DNA of 42,292 bases, from assembly GCA_030147505.1 (NCBI GenBank), contig JASBVG010000091.1, positions 1 to 42,292 of the forward strand. The letters are read 5' to 3'. The notes under the pieces are model-generated. The model saw only the letters and a list, made by a program, of their open reading frames with translations, did no database searches and was not told the DNA's origin. Of the stretch, positions 18,399-26,407 are shown piece after piece. The number at the start of each line of letters is the position of its first letter. The first letter of the stretch is position 1. A program made the translations under genes and the position numbers. This stretch comes from Tardiphaga sp. GTDB taxonomy: Bacteria > Pseudomonadota > Alphaproteobacteria > Rhizobiales > Xanthobacteraceae.

Positions 18399-19076
18399 TC
18401 AGGATTCGCGCAAGAGTTCGGCAGCGAGCGCCCGCGTGACAGGCCGGCCAAGCCGCAGCGCCTCGGTGTCGAGCAGTTCCACGGTCTGGCGTGCTGCAAC
18501 GAAGGACCTCTCGATTCGGCTTGCAATGTAATTGAGCGTGCCCTCGTCGATGGTCATCTGGCGGTCGGCGCAGAATTTGACGATCAGCGCCTTGAAGAGA
18601 TGGTCATCCGGCGCCTTGAGCTGCACCACCGGCACGGCGCGTAAGCGCGAGCGCAGGTCGCGCAGCCCGATCTCCATCGCGACCGGCGCAGTCCGGGCGG
18701 TGATGAGCACGTAAGCACCGTCTTCGCGCGCGAGATTGAGGAGATGAAAGAGCGCCCGTTCATCGAAACTGTCCGGGGTCAGGTCCTCCACCACGACCGC
18801 CCCGGTTGCCAGCGCGCCGGGCACGGTCGCGGCCGTCAGGGCATGGGCCATGGTCGAACGCGCACCGGCCTCTTCGGCCCAGATCGCTGCGAGATGGCTT
18901 TTGCCGGAACCTTCCGGCCCGGCCAGCAGCATGACCCGGTTCGGCCAGTCCGGCCAGCCGTCGATCAGCCCCAATGCCTCCGCATTGGCCGAGCCTTCGA
19001 GAAAGTCATCGCGCGCCATACTCTCCGCATGAGGCAGCGCAAATGCCAGTTGACGAGGTTGGACGCGGACAGACAC
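18399..19076 (-). CDS. hdaA: DnaA-related AAA protein (Hda-like regulator)
   Basis: This 225-residue protein has the DnaA AAA fold without the DNA-binding domain. N-terminal RQLAFALPHAESMARDDFLEG contains a short QLAF clamp-binding-like motif. Walker A is GPEGSGKSH, and the Walker B-like segment is GAVVVEDL. The sensor 1 and 2 regions are short. Proteins of this type bind the replication clamp and promote ATP hydrolysis by DnaA, preventing re-initiation. The start is GTG at 19076, with GGAG seven bases upstream. It is 29 bases downstream of the CDP-alcohol phosphotransferase gene, in the order found in related alphaproteobacteria. A gap of about 160 bases separates it from ppk1. Confidence 0.85.
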   Translation of the reverse strand: MSVRVQPRQLAFALPHAESMARDDFLEGSANAEALGLIDGWPDWPNRVMLLAGPEGSGKSHLAAIWAEEAGARSTMAHALTAATVPGALATGAVVVEDLTPDSFDERALFHLLNLAREDGAYVLITARTAPVAMEIGLRDLRSRLRAVPVVQLKAPDDHLFKALIVKFCADRQMTIDEGTLNYIASRIERSFVAARQTVELLDTEALRLGRPVTRALAAELLRES

Positions 19077-19105
19077 GCAGATACTCCAGGCCGGCTCGCC
19101 GGCAA

Positions 19106-19660
19106 TTACTCAGGGCGCGCGCCCGTCTCGATCGTGCTCATGTGCCGTACCCACTCGACCAGGTAGAGGCCTACGGAAGCGAGCGACAGGACAGTCACAA
19201 AACCCATTAAAATCAAATCGTAAGGCGACGAATTGAAACCAAATCCGAGCGCCGCGAGAACCAGGGCGGCGAATGCCACCTGAGCCACCGTATTGAGTTT
19301 CGAGACCATCAAAGGCTTCATCGGGATCGGTTTGCCGAAGAGCCAGGAGACGATCACGGCACCCACGATCATGATATCCCGCGACACCACCAGAATCACC
19401 AGCCAGCGCGGCACTGCCCCCCATATCCCCAGGGACACATAAATCGAGACGAGAAGGGCCTTGTCAGCCAGCGGATCGAGCAAGGCCCCGAGTTCGCTGG
19501 CCATGTTGAAGCGCTTGGCGAGAAAGCCGTCCACGGCGTCGCTGACGCCGGCGATCACGAAGACCGCAAATGCGACCTCCATCTGGCCGGATGCGATCGC
19601 CCAGACGACGATGGGAACCAGCAGAATGCGGCCCAAGGTGATGATATTGGGGATGCTCAA
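19106..19660 (-). CDS. CDP-alcohol phosphatidyltransferase (PgsA-like)
   Basis: This 184-residue inner-membrane enzyme has about five hydrophobic helices. It carries the CDP-alcohol signature DAVDGFLAK followed by GALLDPLAD, which gives the four metal-binding Asp residues with normal spacing. The usual Ala-Arg pair is Ala-Lys here. It most resembles phosphatidylglycerophosphate synthase (CDP-diacylglycerol plus glycerol 3-phosphate), but the alcohol substrate cannot be read from sequence and a cardiolipin- or choline-type relative is possible. The start is a TTG at 19660, with GGAAG seven bases upstream. It is first in a leftward run with the hda-like gene and diverges from purM. Confidence 0.88.
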   Translation of the reverse strand: MSIPNIITLGRILLVPIVVWAIASGQMEVAFAVFVIAGVSDAVDGFLAKRFNMASELGALLDPLADKALLVSIYVSLGIWGAVPRWLVILVVSRDIMIVGAVIVSWLFGKPIPMKPLMVSKLNTVAQVAFAALVLAALGFGFNSSPYDLILMGFVTVLSLASVGLYLVEWVRHMSTIETGARPE

Positions 19661-19827
19661 CTGGCGTCTTCCGGCTCCGGCCTGTGCCAGAATCCGAGCA
19701 TCGCGGCTCTGACCGGCATAACGCCTAGATAGTAGCCGGGATAGCGTTTACGAGCCATTGCGCGAGGGCAAATTACGACGTAACCAGCGGAAAATTCACA
19801 ATTTCGCACCTCGCCAGGATACCGGGC

Positions 19828-20901
19828 ATGACCGACCAGAAAAAAGGCCTCACTTACGCGGATGCGGGCGTCGACATCGATGCGGGCAACCGGCTGGTCG
19901 ACCTGATCAAGCCGATGGTGCGAGCCACCGCCCGCCCCGGCGCCGATGCCGAGATCGGCGGCTTTGGCGGGTTGTTCGACCTCAAGGCGGCCGGCTTCAA
20001 GGATCCGGTGCTGGTGGCCGCCACCGACGGCGTCGGCACCAAGGTGAAAATCGCCATCGAGGCCGGCGTCCATGACGGCATAGGCATCGACCTCGTCGCC
20101 ATGTCGGTGAACGACCTCGTGGTCCAGGGTGCCGAACCGCTGTTCTTCCTCGACTACTTCGCCTGCGGCAAGCTCGATCCGGAAGCCACTGCCTCCATCG
20201 TCGCCGGCATCGCCGAGGGTTGCCGCGAATCCGGCTGCGCCCTGATCGGTGGCGAAACGGCAGAAATGCCGGGTCTCTACAAGGACGGCGACTACGACCT
20301 CGCCGGCTTCTCGGTCGGCGCCGCCGAGCGCGGCACGCTGTTGCCGACCAAGGATATTGCCGTCGGCGATGCCGTCATCGGCATGGCCTCCTCCGGCGTG
20401 CATTCCAACGGTTTTTCGCTGGTCCGCAAGATTGTCGAGCGCACCGGTCTCTCCTATGCCGACAAGGCGCCGTTCTCGCCCGTGATGACACTCGGCGGCG
20501 CGCTGCTGACGCCGACCAGGCTCTACGTCAAGTCCTGCCTCCGCGCGATCCGCGAGACCGGCGCCGTGAAGGGTCTCGCCCATATCACCGGCGGCGGCTT
20601 CACCGACAACATTCCGCGCGTGCTGCCATCGGGGCTCGGCGTGCGCATCGACCTTCCGGCGCTCAACGTCCTGCCGGTGTTCAAGTGGCTGGCCGCTGAA
20701 GGCGACATCGCCGAGCTCGAATTGCTGCGCACCTTTAATTGCGGCATCGGCATGATCGCCATCGTCAAGCGCGAGGCCGTGAGCCAGGTGATGGATATCC
20801 TTCGCGACAGCGGCGAGACCGTCGCGCTGCTCGGCGATGTGATCGAAGCCAGGGGCGACGAGCGCGTCGTCTATGACGGGCATCTCGACCTGAAGCTGTG
20901 A
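19828..20901 (+). CDS. purM: Phosphoribosylformylglycinamidine cyclo-ligase (AIR synthetase)
   Basis: It closes the imidazole ring: FGAM plus ATP gives aminoimidazole ribotide, step 5 of purine synthesis. It has 357 residues, normal length. Family signatures include YADAGVDIDAGNRLVD at the N-terminus, the ATP-binding DGVGTKVKIA, VNDLVVQGAEPLFFLDYFA, LIGGETAEMPG and ITGGGFTDNIPR. The ATG at 19828 has AGGA eight bases upstream. Its stop overlaps a possible GTG of the next gene, so it is tightly coupled with purN. No purine riboswitch is recognisable in the 167 bases upstream. Confidence 0.98.
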   Translation: MTDQKKGLTYADAGVDIDAGNRLVDLIKPMVRATARPGADAEIGGFGGLFDLKAAGFKDPVLVAATDGVGTKVKIAIEAGVHDGIGIDLVAMSVNDLVVQGAEPLFFLDYFACGKLDPEATASIVAGIAEGCRESGCALIGGETAEMPGLYKDGDYDLAGFSVGAAERGTLLPTKDIAVGDAVIGMASSGVHSNGFSLVRKIVERTGLSYADKAPFSPVMTLGGALLTPTRLYVKSCLRAIRETGAVKGLAHITGGGFTDNIPRVLPSGLGVRIDLPALNVLPVFKWLAAEGDIAELELLRTFNCGIGMIAIVKREAVSQVMDILRDSGETVALLGDVIEARGDERVVYDGHLDLKL

Positions 20902-20909
20902 GGCCCGAC

Positions 20910-21560
20910 ATGCGCCGCGTCGCCATCCTGATTTCGGGCCGCGGCTCGAACATGTCCGCGCTGATCGAGGCCGCCTCGGCCGAAGGCTTTCCTGCCGAAA
21001 TCGCCCTCGTGATCTCGAACCGCGCCGATGTCCCCGGCCTCGCCAATGCGGCGGCCAATGGCATCAAGACGCTGGTGATCGAGAGCAAACCGTTCGGCAA
21101 GGATCGTGCGGGCTTCGAGAAACTGCTGACGGCGGCGCTCGACGAGCACGGCATCGAGCTGATCTGCCTCGCCGGCTTCATGCGCCTGTTCACGGCGGAA
21201 TTCGTCCAGCACTGGTATGGCCGGATGCTCAACATCCACCCGTCGCTGCTGCCGTCGTTCCCCGGCCTCGATCCGCACGGCCAGGCTCTGCGCGCCGGAG
21301 TGAAGATCTCCGGCGCGACCGTGCATTTCGTGATCCCGGAGACAGATGCCGGCCCGATCGTGATGCAGGGCGCGGTGCCGGTCGCAACCGACGATACGCC
21401 CGATACGCTCGCTGCCCGCGTGCTCGGCGTCGAGCATCAGATCTATCCGCAGGCGCTCCATCTGCTGGCGACGGACGGTATCGAAATCGATGGCGCCGTG
21501 ACAAAGACCACCGCCTGCATCGGCAGCGACGACAACCTGATCGCACCGACGGTGATCTAA
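20910..21560 (+). CDS. purN: Phosphoribosylglycinamide formyltransferase (GART)
   Basis: It transfers a formyl group from 10-formyl-tetrahydrofolate to GAR, step 3 of purine synthesis. It has 216 residues. VAILISGRGSNMSALIEA is the phosphate-binding loop, and NIHPSLLPSFPGLDPH contains the catalytic Asn and His, followed by the catalytic Asp in PETDAGPIV. I chose the ATG at 20910, with GAGG six bases upstream; a GTG at 20898 overlapping the purM stop is the alternative and would add four residues. A long hairpin follows the stop. Confidence 0.97.
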   Translation: MRRVAILISGRGSNMSALIEAASAEGFPAEIALVISNRADVPGLANAAANGIKTLVIESKPFGKDRAGFEKLLTAALDEHGIELICLAGFMRLFTAEFVQHWYGRMLNIHPSLLPSFPGLDPHGQALRAGVKISGATVHFVIPETDAGPIVMQGAVPVATDDTPDTLAARVLGVEHQIYPQALHLLATDGIEIDGAVTKTTACIGSDDNLIAPTVI

Positions 21561-21569
21561 AACGCAGAC

Positions 21570-21608
21570 TTGTAGCCCGGATGGAGCGTGGCACCATCCG
21601 GGCTACAA
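21570..21608. repeat. 15-bp stem palindrome between convergent genes
   Basis: TTGTAGCCCGGATGG (21570-21584) and CCATCCGGGCTACAA (21594-21608) form a perfect 15-bp stem with a 9-base loop. It is placed nine bases after purN and four before the end of the hydrolase gene. It can act as a terminator in both directions. The TAGCCCGGAT core looks like a dispersed repeat of this bacterial family. Confidence 0.7.
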
Positions 21609-21612
21609 AGCG

Positions 21613-22437
21613 TCAGCCCTTCACGAAGGCCAGCAGATCAGGGTTGAGCACGTCCGCATGAGTGGTCAGCATGCCGTGCGGGAAGCCCGGATAGGTCTTC
21701 AGCGTGCCGTTCTTGAGCAGCTTGACCGTCAGCGGCGCGGAGTCCGCGTAAGGCACGATCTGGTCGTCGTCACCATGCATCACGAGCACGGGCACGTCGA
21801 TCGCCTTCAGGTCTTCGGTGAAGTCGGTCTCCGAAAACGCCTTGATGCAATCGTAATGGGCCTTGGCACCGCCGGCCATGCCCTGCCGCCACCAGTTGTC
21901 GATGACGCCCTGCGAGACCTTCGCGCCCGGACGGTTGAAGCCATAAAACGGACCGGTGGGGACATCGACGTAGAACTGCGCACGATTGTCCACGAGCGCC
22001 TTGCGGAAACCGTCGAACACTTCGAGCGGCAGGCCGCCGGGATTGTTTGCGGTCTTCAGCATGATCGGCGGCACGGCGCCGACCAGCACGGCCTTGGCGA
22101 CCCGGCCCTTCCTGGCACGGGCCACATAGCGGGCGACTTCACCGCCACCGGTGGAGTGGCCGATATGCACGGCGTCCTTGAGGTCCAGCGCATCGGCAAG
22201 CTCGATCACATCGGCTGCGTAGGTGTCCATCTCGTTGCCGGTGGCCGTCTGGGTCGAACGACCGTGGCCGCGGCGGTCGTGGGCGATGACACGATAGCCG
22301 TTGTTCAGAAAGAACATCATCTGGGCATCCCAGTCGTCCGCGCTGAGCGGCCAGCCGTGATGAAAGACGATCGGCTGCCCGGTGCCCCAGTCCTTGTAGA
22401 AGATTTCCGTGCCGTCCTTGGTGGTGATTGTACCCAT
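21613..22437 (-). CDS. Alpha/beta hydrolase, non-haem chloroperoxidase type
   Basis: This 274-residue protein is very like cofactor-free bacterial haloperoxidases/perhydrolases and related esterases. The catalytic triad is visible: Ser95 in GHSTGGG, an Asp in GDDDQIVP (probably Asp225) and His254 in GFPHGM. The oxyanion-hole segment FHHGWPLSADDWD and HDRRGHGRS are characteristic. Members form peracids from carboxylic acids and peroxide or hydrolyse esters; which applies here is unknown. The ATG at 22437 has GAGGAG eight bases upstream. The gene faces purN and diverges from the Lys-rich protein gene. Confidence 0.88.
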   Translation of the reverse strand: MGTITTKDGTEIFYKDWGTGQPIVFHHGWPLSADDWDAQMMFFLNNGYRVIAHDRRGHGRSTQTATGNEMDTYAADVIELADALDLKDAVHIGHSTGGGEVARYVARARKGRVAKAVLVGAVPPIMLKTANNPGGLPLEVFDGFRKALVDNRAQFYVDVPTGPFYGFNRPGAKVSQGVIDNWWRQGMAGGAKAHYDCIKAFSETDFTEDLKAIDVPVLVMHGDDDQIVPYADSAPLTVKLLKNGTLKTYPGFPHGMLTTHADVLNPDLLAFVKG

Positions 22438-22647
22438 CTGCAAAACTCCTCGCTGGCTTGTGGGATCGGATATCCAATTGCTACGTCACACCGGCGACAG
22501 CATCTTGAACGTTCGTCCCGCCGGGAAGGACAAAGAAGCGGCGACAGATCTGTCTTAACGCGTTATTTGCAAAGCCGTGATTAGCCATAACAAGGTCGTA
22601 ACAACAGCGTTGCGATGGAATTCTTCAAACGACACAAGGACGTGAGC

Positions 22648-23043
22648 ATGGCGGGCGCCGATATCGATGTGGTCATCCGGCAGACCGCAAAGCAGCAGAA
22701 CAAGACGATCCTCGCCGCCATCAAGGCGCGCCGCGATCACTTCGCCGGCCTCGCCGCTAAGGCCAAGGATGCCGGTACAAAGGAGCGCTACAAGCGGGCT
22801 GCCAAGGACGTGATGGAGCAAGGCACAGCCGCTGCACGTCGCTTACAGATGTCGGCCGACAATGCCGCCGACAGCTTTGCCCGCTCGATGCGGATGGCGA
22901 CCGAGGCGTTCACCGCAAAAGCGGCAACCGAAGCTGCGAAGGCAGCGGCCGAGAAAACCGCCGTCGCCAAAGCATCGAAGAAAGCTGCCAAAGGCAAGAA
23001 GGCCGCAGCGCCAAAAGCTGTGAAGCAAAAGAAGAAGTCGTGA
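22648..23043 (+). CDS. Lys/Ala-rich protein with histone H1-like tail
   Basis: I do not recognise this 131-residue protein. The first part (about 1-85) is predicted helical and charged, with KARRDHFAGLAAKAKDAGTK. The last 45 residues are almost only Ala and Lys (TAVAKASKKAAKGKKAAAPK), like the tails of histone H1-like and PhaF-type nucleoid- or granule-binding proteins. DNA or polyphosphate/PHA-granule binding is therefore possible, but it is an inference from composition. The ATG at 22648 has AAGGA seven bases upstream and is better than one at 22615. It ends 28 bases from the convergent HTH gene. Confidence 0.6.
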   Translation: MAGADIDVVIRQTAKQQNKTILAAIKARRDHFAGLAAKAKDAGTKERYKRAAKDVMEQGTAAARRLQMSADNAADSFARSMRMATEAFTAKAATEAAKAAAEKTAVAKASKKAAKGKKAAAPKAVKQKKKS

Positions 23044-23064
23044 TTGCCACGCGGCGCGGCAATC
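23042..23064. terminator. Short hairpin between convergent genes
   Basis: GATTGCC (23042-23048) and GGCAATC (23058-23064) can form a 7-bp stem with a GC-rich loop. It fills the 28-base gap between two gene ends and may stop both transcripts. It has no T run. Confidence 0.35.
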
Positions 23065-23071
23065 TACGAAG

Positions 23072-23839
23072 CTAGCCCGGCAAGAAGACGGCGAACGGCT
23101 CATCCATGATCTTCTGCAGATGCGCGCGATACCGATCGTAGTTCGGCGCGCCTGCGGAGATACGCCCATAGCTCGGCTCGGCGATCCCACCCATCGGCAC
23201 ATAGGCAATGGGCGCCGCGATCGGCGTCAGCAGCGAGCCGCGGCCGGCAAGCAGCGTGTTGATGATCCCGTACATCTCGCCGGCAATGGTCGGCCGCGAT
23301 ACCGTGATCAGGCGAAATTGGCCATTCCGGTTGGTGACGAAATAGATGTGGCCCGACTGGTTCGGCACCGACACCTCACCGAATTGCGTATAGGCTGCAT
23401 CCTGCCGCTCGGCCTCGCGAAATTCGTAGCATGACCCCATCGCATCCCACGCAATCTCGGTGCGATAGGCATAGATCGCCCCGGCCTCGCCGAATGACGG
23501 CCGCAACGTGACATAGGCGCCGGCGATCCAGCTCATGGAGCGCCGCGAATAGGCGCCGAGACTGTCAGGCGCGACATCCCCATTACCATTGGCCGGCGCA
23601 GCGGCGGGCGTATCGCCTCCCCTGCGCAACGATACGCCGAGAGCTTCCTCGAGCCGCACGGTGGTCGCCAGCGTGAAAGGCCGCCGTCCGCCGAGCGCCT
23701 TCTCCAGCGTCGAGATGCTTAGCTTGGCCTGTTCGGCCAGCGTCTGCCGCGAGATGCGGCGGCGCGCGATTTCCTCGCGGATGATGGCGGCAATTTCCCG
23801 GCTCTGCTCGTCGGAAAGTTGCTTGTCAGGCGTCTGCAT
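23072..23839 (-). CDS. HTH (Xre-like) regulator with unrecognised C-terminal domain
   Basis: This 255-residue protein has a helix-turn-helix at about residues 27-70 (RISRQTLAEQAKLSISTLEK, then VRLEEALGVSL), similar to Xre/Cro-type domains. After an Ala/Pro/Asn linker comes a domain of about 150 residues that I do not recognise. It is rich in aromatic residues and beta strands (AYVTLRPSF, YAYRTEIAWD, SGHIYFVTNRNGQFRL) and could be a ligand sensor. The ATG at 23839 has AGGGA five bases upstream; the frame is open beyond it, but that part looks non-coding. It is transcribed away from the sortase-target gene across 188 bases, which suggests it regulates that locus or itself. The HTH is clear; the target is inferred. 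Confidence 0.7.
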   Translation of the reverse strand: MQTPDKQLSDEQSREIAAIIREEIARRRISRQTLAEQAKLSISTLEKALGGRRPFTLATTVRLEEALGVSLRRGGDTPAAAPANGNGDVAPDSLGAYSRRSMSWIAGAYVTLRPSFGEAGAIYAYRTEIAWDAMGSCYEFREAERQDAAYTQFGEVSVPNQSGHIYFVTNRNGQFRLITVSRPTIAGEMYGIINTLLAGRGSLLTPIAAPIAYVPMGGIAEPSYGRISAGAPNYDRYRAHLQKIMDEPFAVFLPG

Positions 23840-23862
23840 CGTGGTCCCTGTCGGTGCACTCC

Positions 23863-23904
23863 GCACAATAGCAGACGGACAAGGCGGCACAAAACCGCAC
23901 AAAT
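23863..23904. promoter_or_regulatory. Repeated GCACAAA motifs in the HTH/sortase-target divergent region
   Basis: GCACAATA (23863-23870), GCACAAAA (23887-23894) and GCACAAAT (23897-23904) are near-identical direct repeats. The last two are exactly 10 bp apart and the first is 24 bp upstream of the second. They sit just before the HTH gene start, where an autoregulatory operator could be. No experiment or known site supports this. Confidence 0.3.
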
Positions 23905-24027
23905 GCGCCATGCCCGAGCAAGGCCGCCGGCGGTTTGCGGCCAATCATTGCCGATCATCACGCTCGTCCGCCGGGCCCGCGTTCCGCAAGACTTTGCCCA
24001 TCGCAAATGCCTCCGGGAGCGCTTCTC

Positions 24028-26310
24028 ATGACGACCACCGATCACCATCAACATGACGCCGACGACCTTCGCGGGGTCACCGGATTGCCGGAGCTGCTGG
24101 AGCAGATCCTGCTGTTCGCGCTGGGCGGCCTCGCCGCTTTCATGCTTGGCGTCGGATTGCTGCTGTTCGATCTGCGCCCTGCATGGTCGGCTCAGCCTGC
24201 GGCCATGGCCCGCGACGATGCGCCCCGCTCCGGCGCGCTGCTGATCAACACGGAGAACGGCAGGCTTGAAGCCACCCGTCTCGGCATCGATGTCGATCTC
24301 ACCGTGTCGGGCCCGACCATGCGTGCCCGCATCACCCAGATATTCCGCAACCCGACCCAGGACTGGGTCGAGGCCACCTACATGTATCCGCTGCCGCAAG
24401 GCGGCGCGGTGGATACGCTCAAGCTGGTGATCGGCGACCGCGTCGTGGTCGGCGACATCAAGGAGCGCCAACAGGCCCGCGCGATCTATGAGCAGGCCAG
24501 GCAGGCCGGCCAAAAGGCGGCGCTCACCGAACAGCAGCGGCCGAACATCTTCACCAATGCCGTCGCCAATATCGGCCCCGGCGAAACGGTGCTGGTACAG
24601 ATCGAATATCAGGAGCCGGTGCGCCAGAACGGCAACGACTTCTCGCTGCGCATCCCCATGGTCGTCGCCCCCCGCTACAAGCCGGCGCCGATCGTGCAGA
24701 CCGTCGATCTCCGTGCCGACGGCGGCGGCTGGGGCACCGCTTCTTCCGATCCGGTGCCGGATCGCGATCGCATCACCCAGCCCGTTCTCGATCCCGCGCA
24801 GAATGCCGCGGTCAATCCGACGACCATCACGGTACGTCTGCAGGCCGGCTTCCCGCTCGGCGACGTCACCAGCCATCATCACCGCGTCAATATCCACAGC
24901 CCTGACAACAGCACGCGGATCGTCACGCTCGCCGACGGTCCCGTGCCGGCCGACCGCGATTTCGAACTGAGCTGGAAACCGGCCGCCGAAAAGGCGCCCT
25001 CGGTGGGCCTGTTCCGCGAACATGTCGGCAAGTCCGATTATCTCCTGGCCTTTGTCACGCCCCCCGCAGCGCAGGGCGAGCAGAAGCCGATGCCACGCGA
25101 GGTCATCTTCGTGATCGACAATTCCGGCTCCATGGGCGGCACCTCGATCGTTCAGGCCAAAGCCAGCCTGACTTACGCCCTCGGGCGGCTACAGCCGAGC
25201 GATCGCTTCAACGTCATCCGTTTCGATCACACCATGAGCATGCTGTTCCCGGCATCGGTGCCGGCGGACAGCGCGAATATCGGCAGTGCGACGTCTTTCG
25301 TCGGCGGCCTGCAGGCCGCGGGTGGCACCGAAATGGTGCCGGCGATGCGCGCAGCGCTCAATGATGAGGCGAATGGCGACAGCGGCCTTCTGCGTCAGGT
25401 CGTGTTCCTGACGGACGGCGCCATCGGCAACGAGCAACAGCTGTTTGATACCATCACGGCGCTGCGCGGCCGTTCGCGGGTGTTCATGGTGGGTATCGGT
25501 TCGGCGCCGAACACCTTCCTGATGACGCGCGCTGCCGAACTCGGCCGCGGCACCTTCACACACATCGGTTCGACCGCGCAGGTCGAGGAGCGGATGCGCG
25601 ACCTGTTTGGCAAGCTCGAAAACCCTGTCGTCACTGGCCTCTCTGCGACCTTCTCGGAAGCCAAGGCCGATCTCACACCGGCGGTCCTGCCCGATCTCTA
25701 TCGCGGCGAACCGCTGGTGCTGGCCGCGCGTCTCGACCGGCTCGCAGGCAATGTCACGATCAAGGGCCGCATCGGCGATCAACCCTGGGCCGTGACGCTG
25801 CCGATCGATCGCGCGGCCGAGGGCAAGGGGCTCTCCAAAGTGTGGGCACGCCGCATGATCGACGACGCCGAAGTGGCGCGAACGATGAACAGGATCAAGC
25901 CGGCCGATGCGGACAGCGCCATCCTCTCGCTCGCGCTCGAACATCAGCTGGTCACGCGCCTGACGAGTCTGGTTGCCGTCGACAAGGCAATCACGCGTCC
26001 GGCCGGCGAGCCGCTCAAACAATCCGAGCTGCCGCTCAACCTGCCGGCCGGCTGGGACTTCGCCAAGGTCTTCGGCGAGCGCCAACCATTGCCTGCGCCG
26101 CTCACGGAGCGCCGCGCCGAGACCGGAGACGCCCGTGTTCAGGTGGCAGCCGCGAAGGTTCCGCAGCCCGCGCCGATCGCACAGCCAGCCACCGTGCAAC
26201 TGCCTAAAACGGCCACCGATGCGGAGCTGAAGATGCTGCTCGGTCTCGTAATGCTGTCGCTCAGCCTGATGCTTCTCGTCTTCGGTCGCCGTCGGATTGT
26301 TCCCCGCTGA
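24028..26310 (+). CDS. Sortase target protein with VIT and von Willebrand A domains
   Basis: This 760-residue surface protein has the layout of the 'marine proteobacterial sortase target' family. An N-terminal hydrophobic segment (about 30-50) ends near a WSAQP cleavage-like site. A VIT (inter-alpha-trypsin inhibitor) domain spans about 72-215. A von Willebrand A domain has the metal site DNSGS (Asp364), Thr434 and Asp463 in TDGAIGN. After a Pro/Ala-rich stretch come the sorting signal LPKTA at residue 725, a hydrophobic helix and an RRR tail. It is probably cut between Thr and Ala and displayed or released by the sortase encoded 97 bases downstream. vWA domains bind protein or matrix ligands; its partner is unknown. 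The ATG at 24028 has GGGAG eight bases upstream. Confidence 0.9.
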   Translation: MTTTDHHQHDADDLRGVTGLPELLEQILLFALGGLAAFMLGVGLLLFDLRPAWSAQPAAMARDDAPRSGALLINTENGRLEATRLGIDVDLTVSGPTMRARITQIFRNPTQDWVEATYMYPLPQGGAVDTLKLVIGDRVVVGDIKERQQARAIYEQARQAGQKAALTEQQRPNIFTNAVANIGPGETVLVQIEYQEPVRQNGNDFSLRIPMVVAPRYKPAPIVQTVDLRADGGGWGTASSDPVPDRDRITQPVLDPAQNAAVNPTTITVRLQAGFPLGDVTSHHHRVNIHSPDNSTRIVTLADGPVPADRDFELSWKPAAEKAPSVGLFREHVGKSDYLLAFVTPPAAQGEQKPMPREVIFVIDNSGSMGGTSIVQAKASLTYALGRLQPSDRFNVIRFDHTMSMLFPASVPADSANIGSATSFVGGLQAAGGTEMVPAMRAALNDEANGDSGLLRQVVFLTDGAIGNEQQLFDTITALRGRSRVFMVGIGSAPNTFLMTRAAELGRGTFTHIGSTAQVEERMRDLFGKLENPVVTGLSATFSEAKADLTPAVLPDLYRGEPLVLAARLDRLAGNVTIKGRIGDQPWAVTLPIDRAAEGKGLSKVWARRMIDDAEVARTMNRIKPADADSAILSLALEHQLVTRLTSLVAVDKAITRPAGEPLKQSELPLNLPAGWDFAKVFGERQPLPAPLTERRAETGDARVQVAAAKVPQPAPIAQPATVQLPKTATDAELKMLLGLVMLSLSLMLLVFGRRRIVPR

Positions 26311-26407
26311 CGGCGATGATGGAGGAGCCTCGCTCCTTCACGGCGCGCGGCCTCCCCTGGGCCCCGCGCCTCTTCATTCGTCGATCGATCTCATCAAGGA
26401 CGCCATC

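Noticed and set aside
19661..19827. Possible purine riboswitch before purM
   Set aside because: No pairing pattern or conserved core is visible, and such riboswitches are rare in alphaproteobacteria.
19657..20883. Antisense frame of 408 codons over purM
   Set aside because: purM is unmistakable. The antisense translation has the Asp/His/Arg bias of a GC shadow.
23719..25023. Antisense frame spanning the HTH and sortase-target starts
   Set aside because: It overlaps two supported genes and their intergenic region; composition is that of a shadow.
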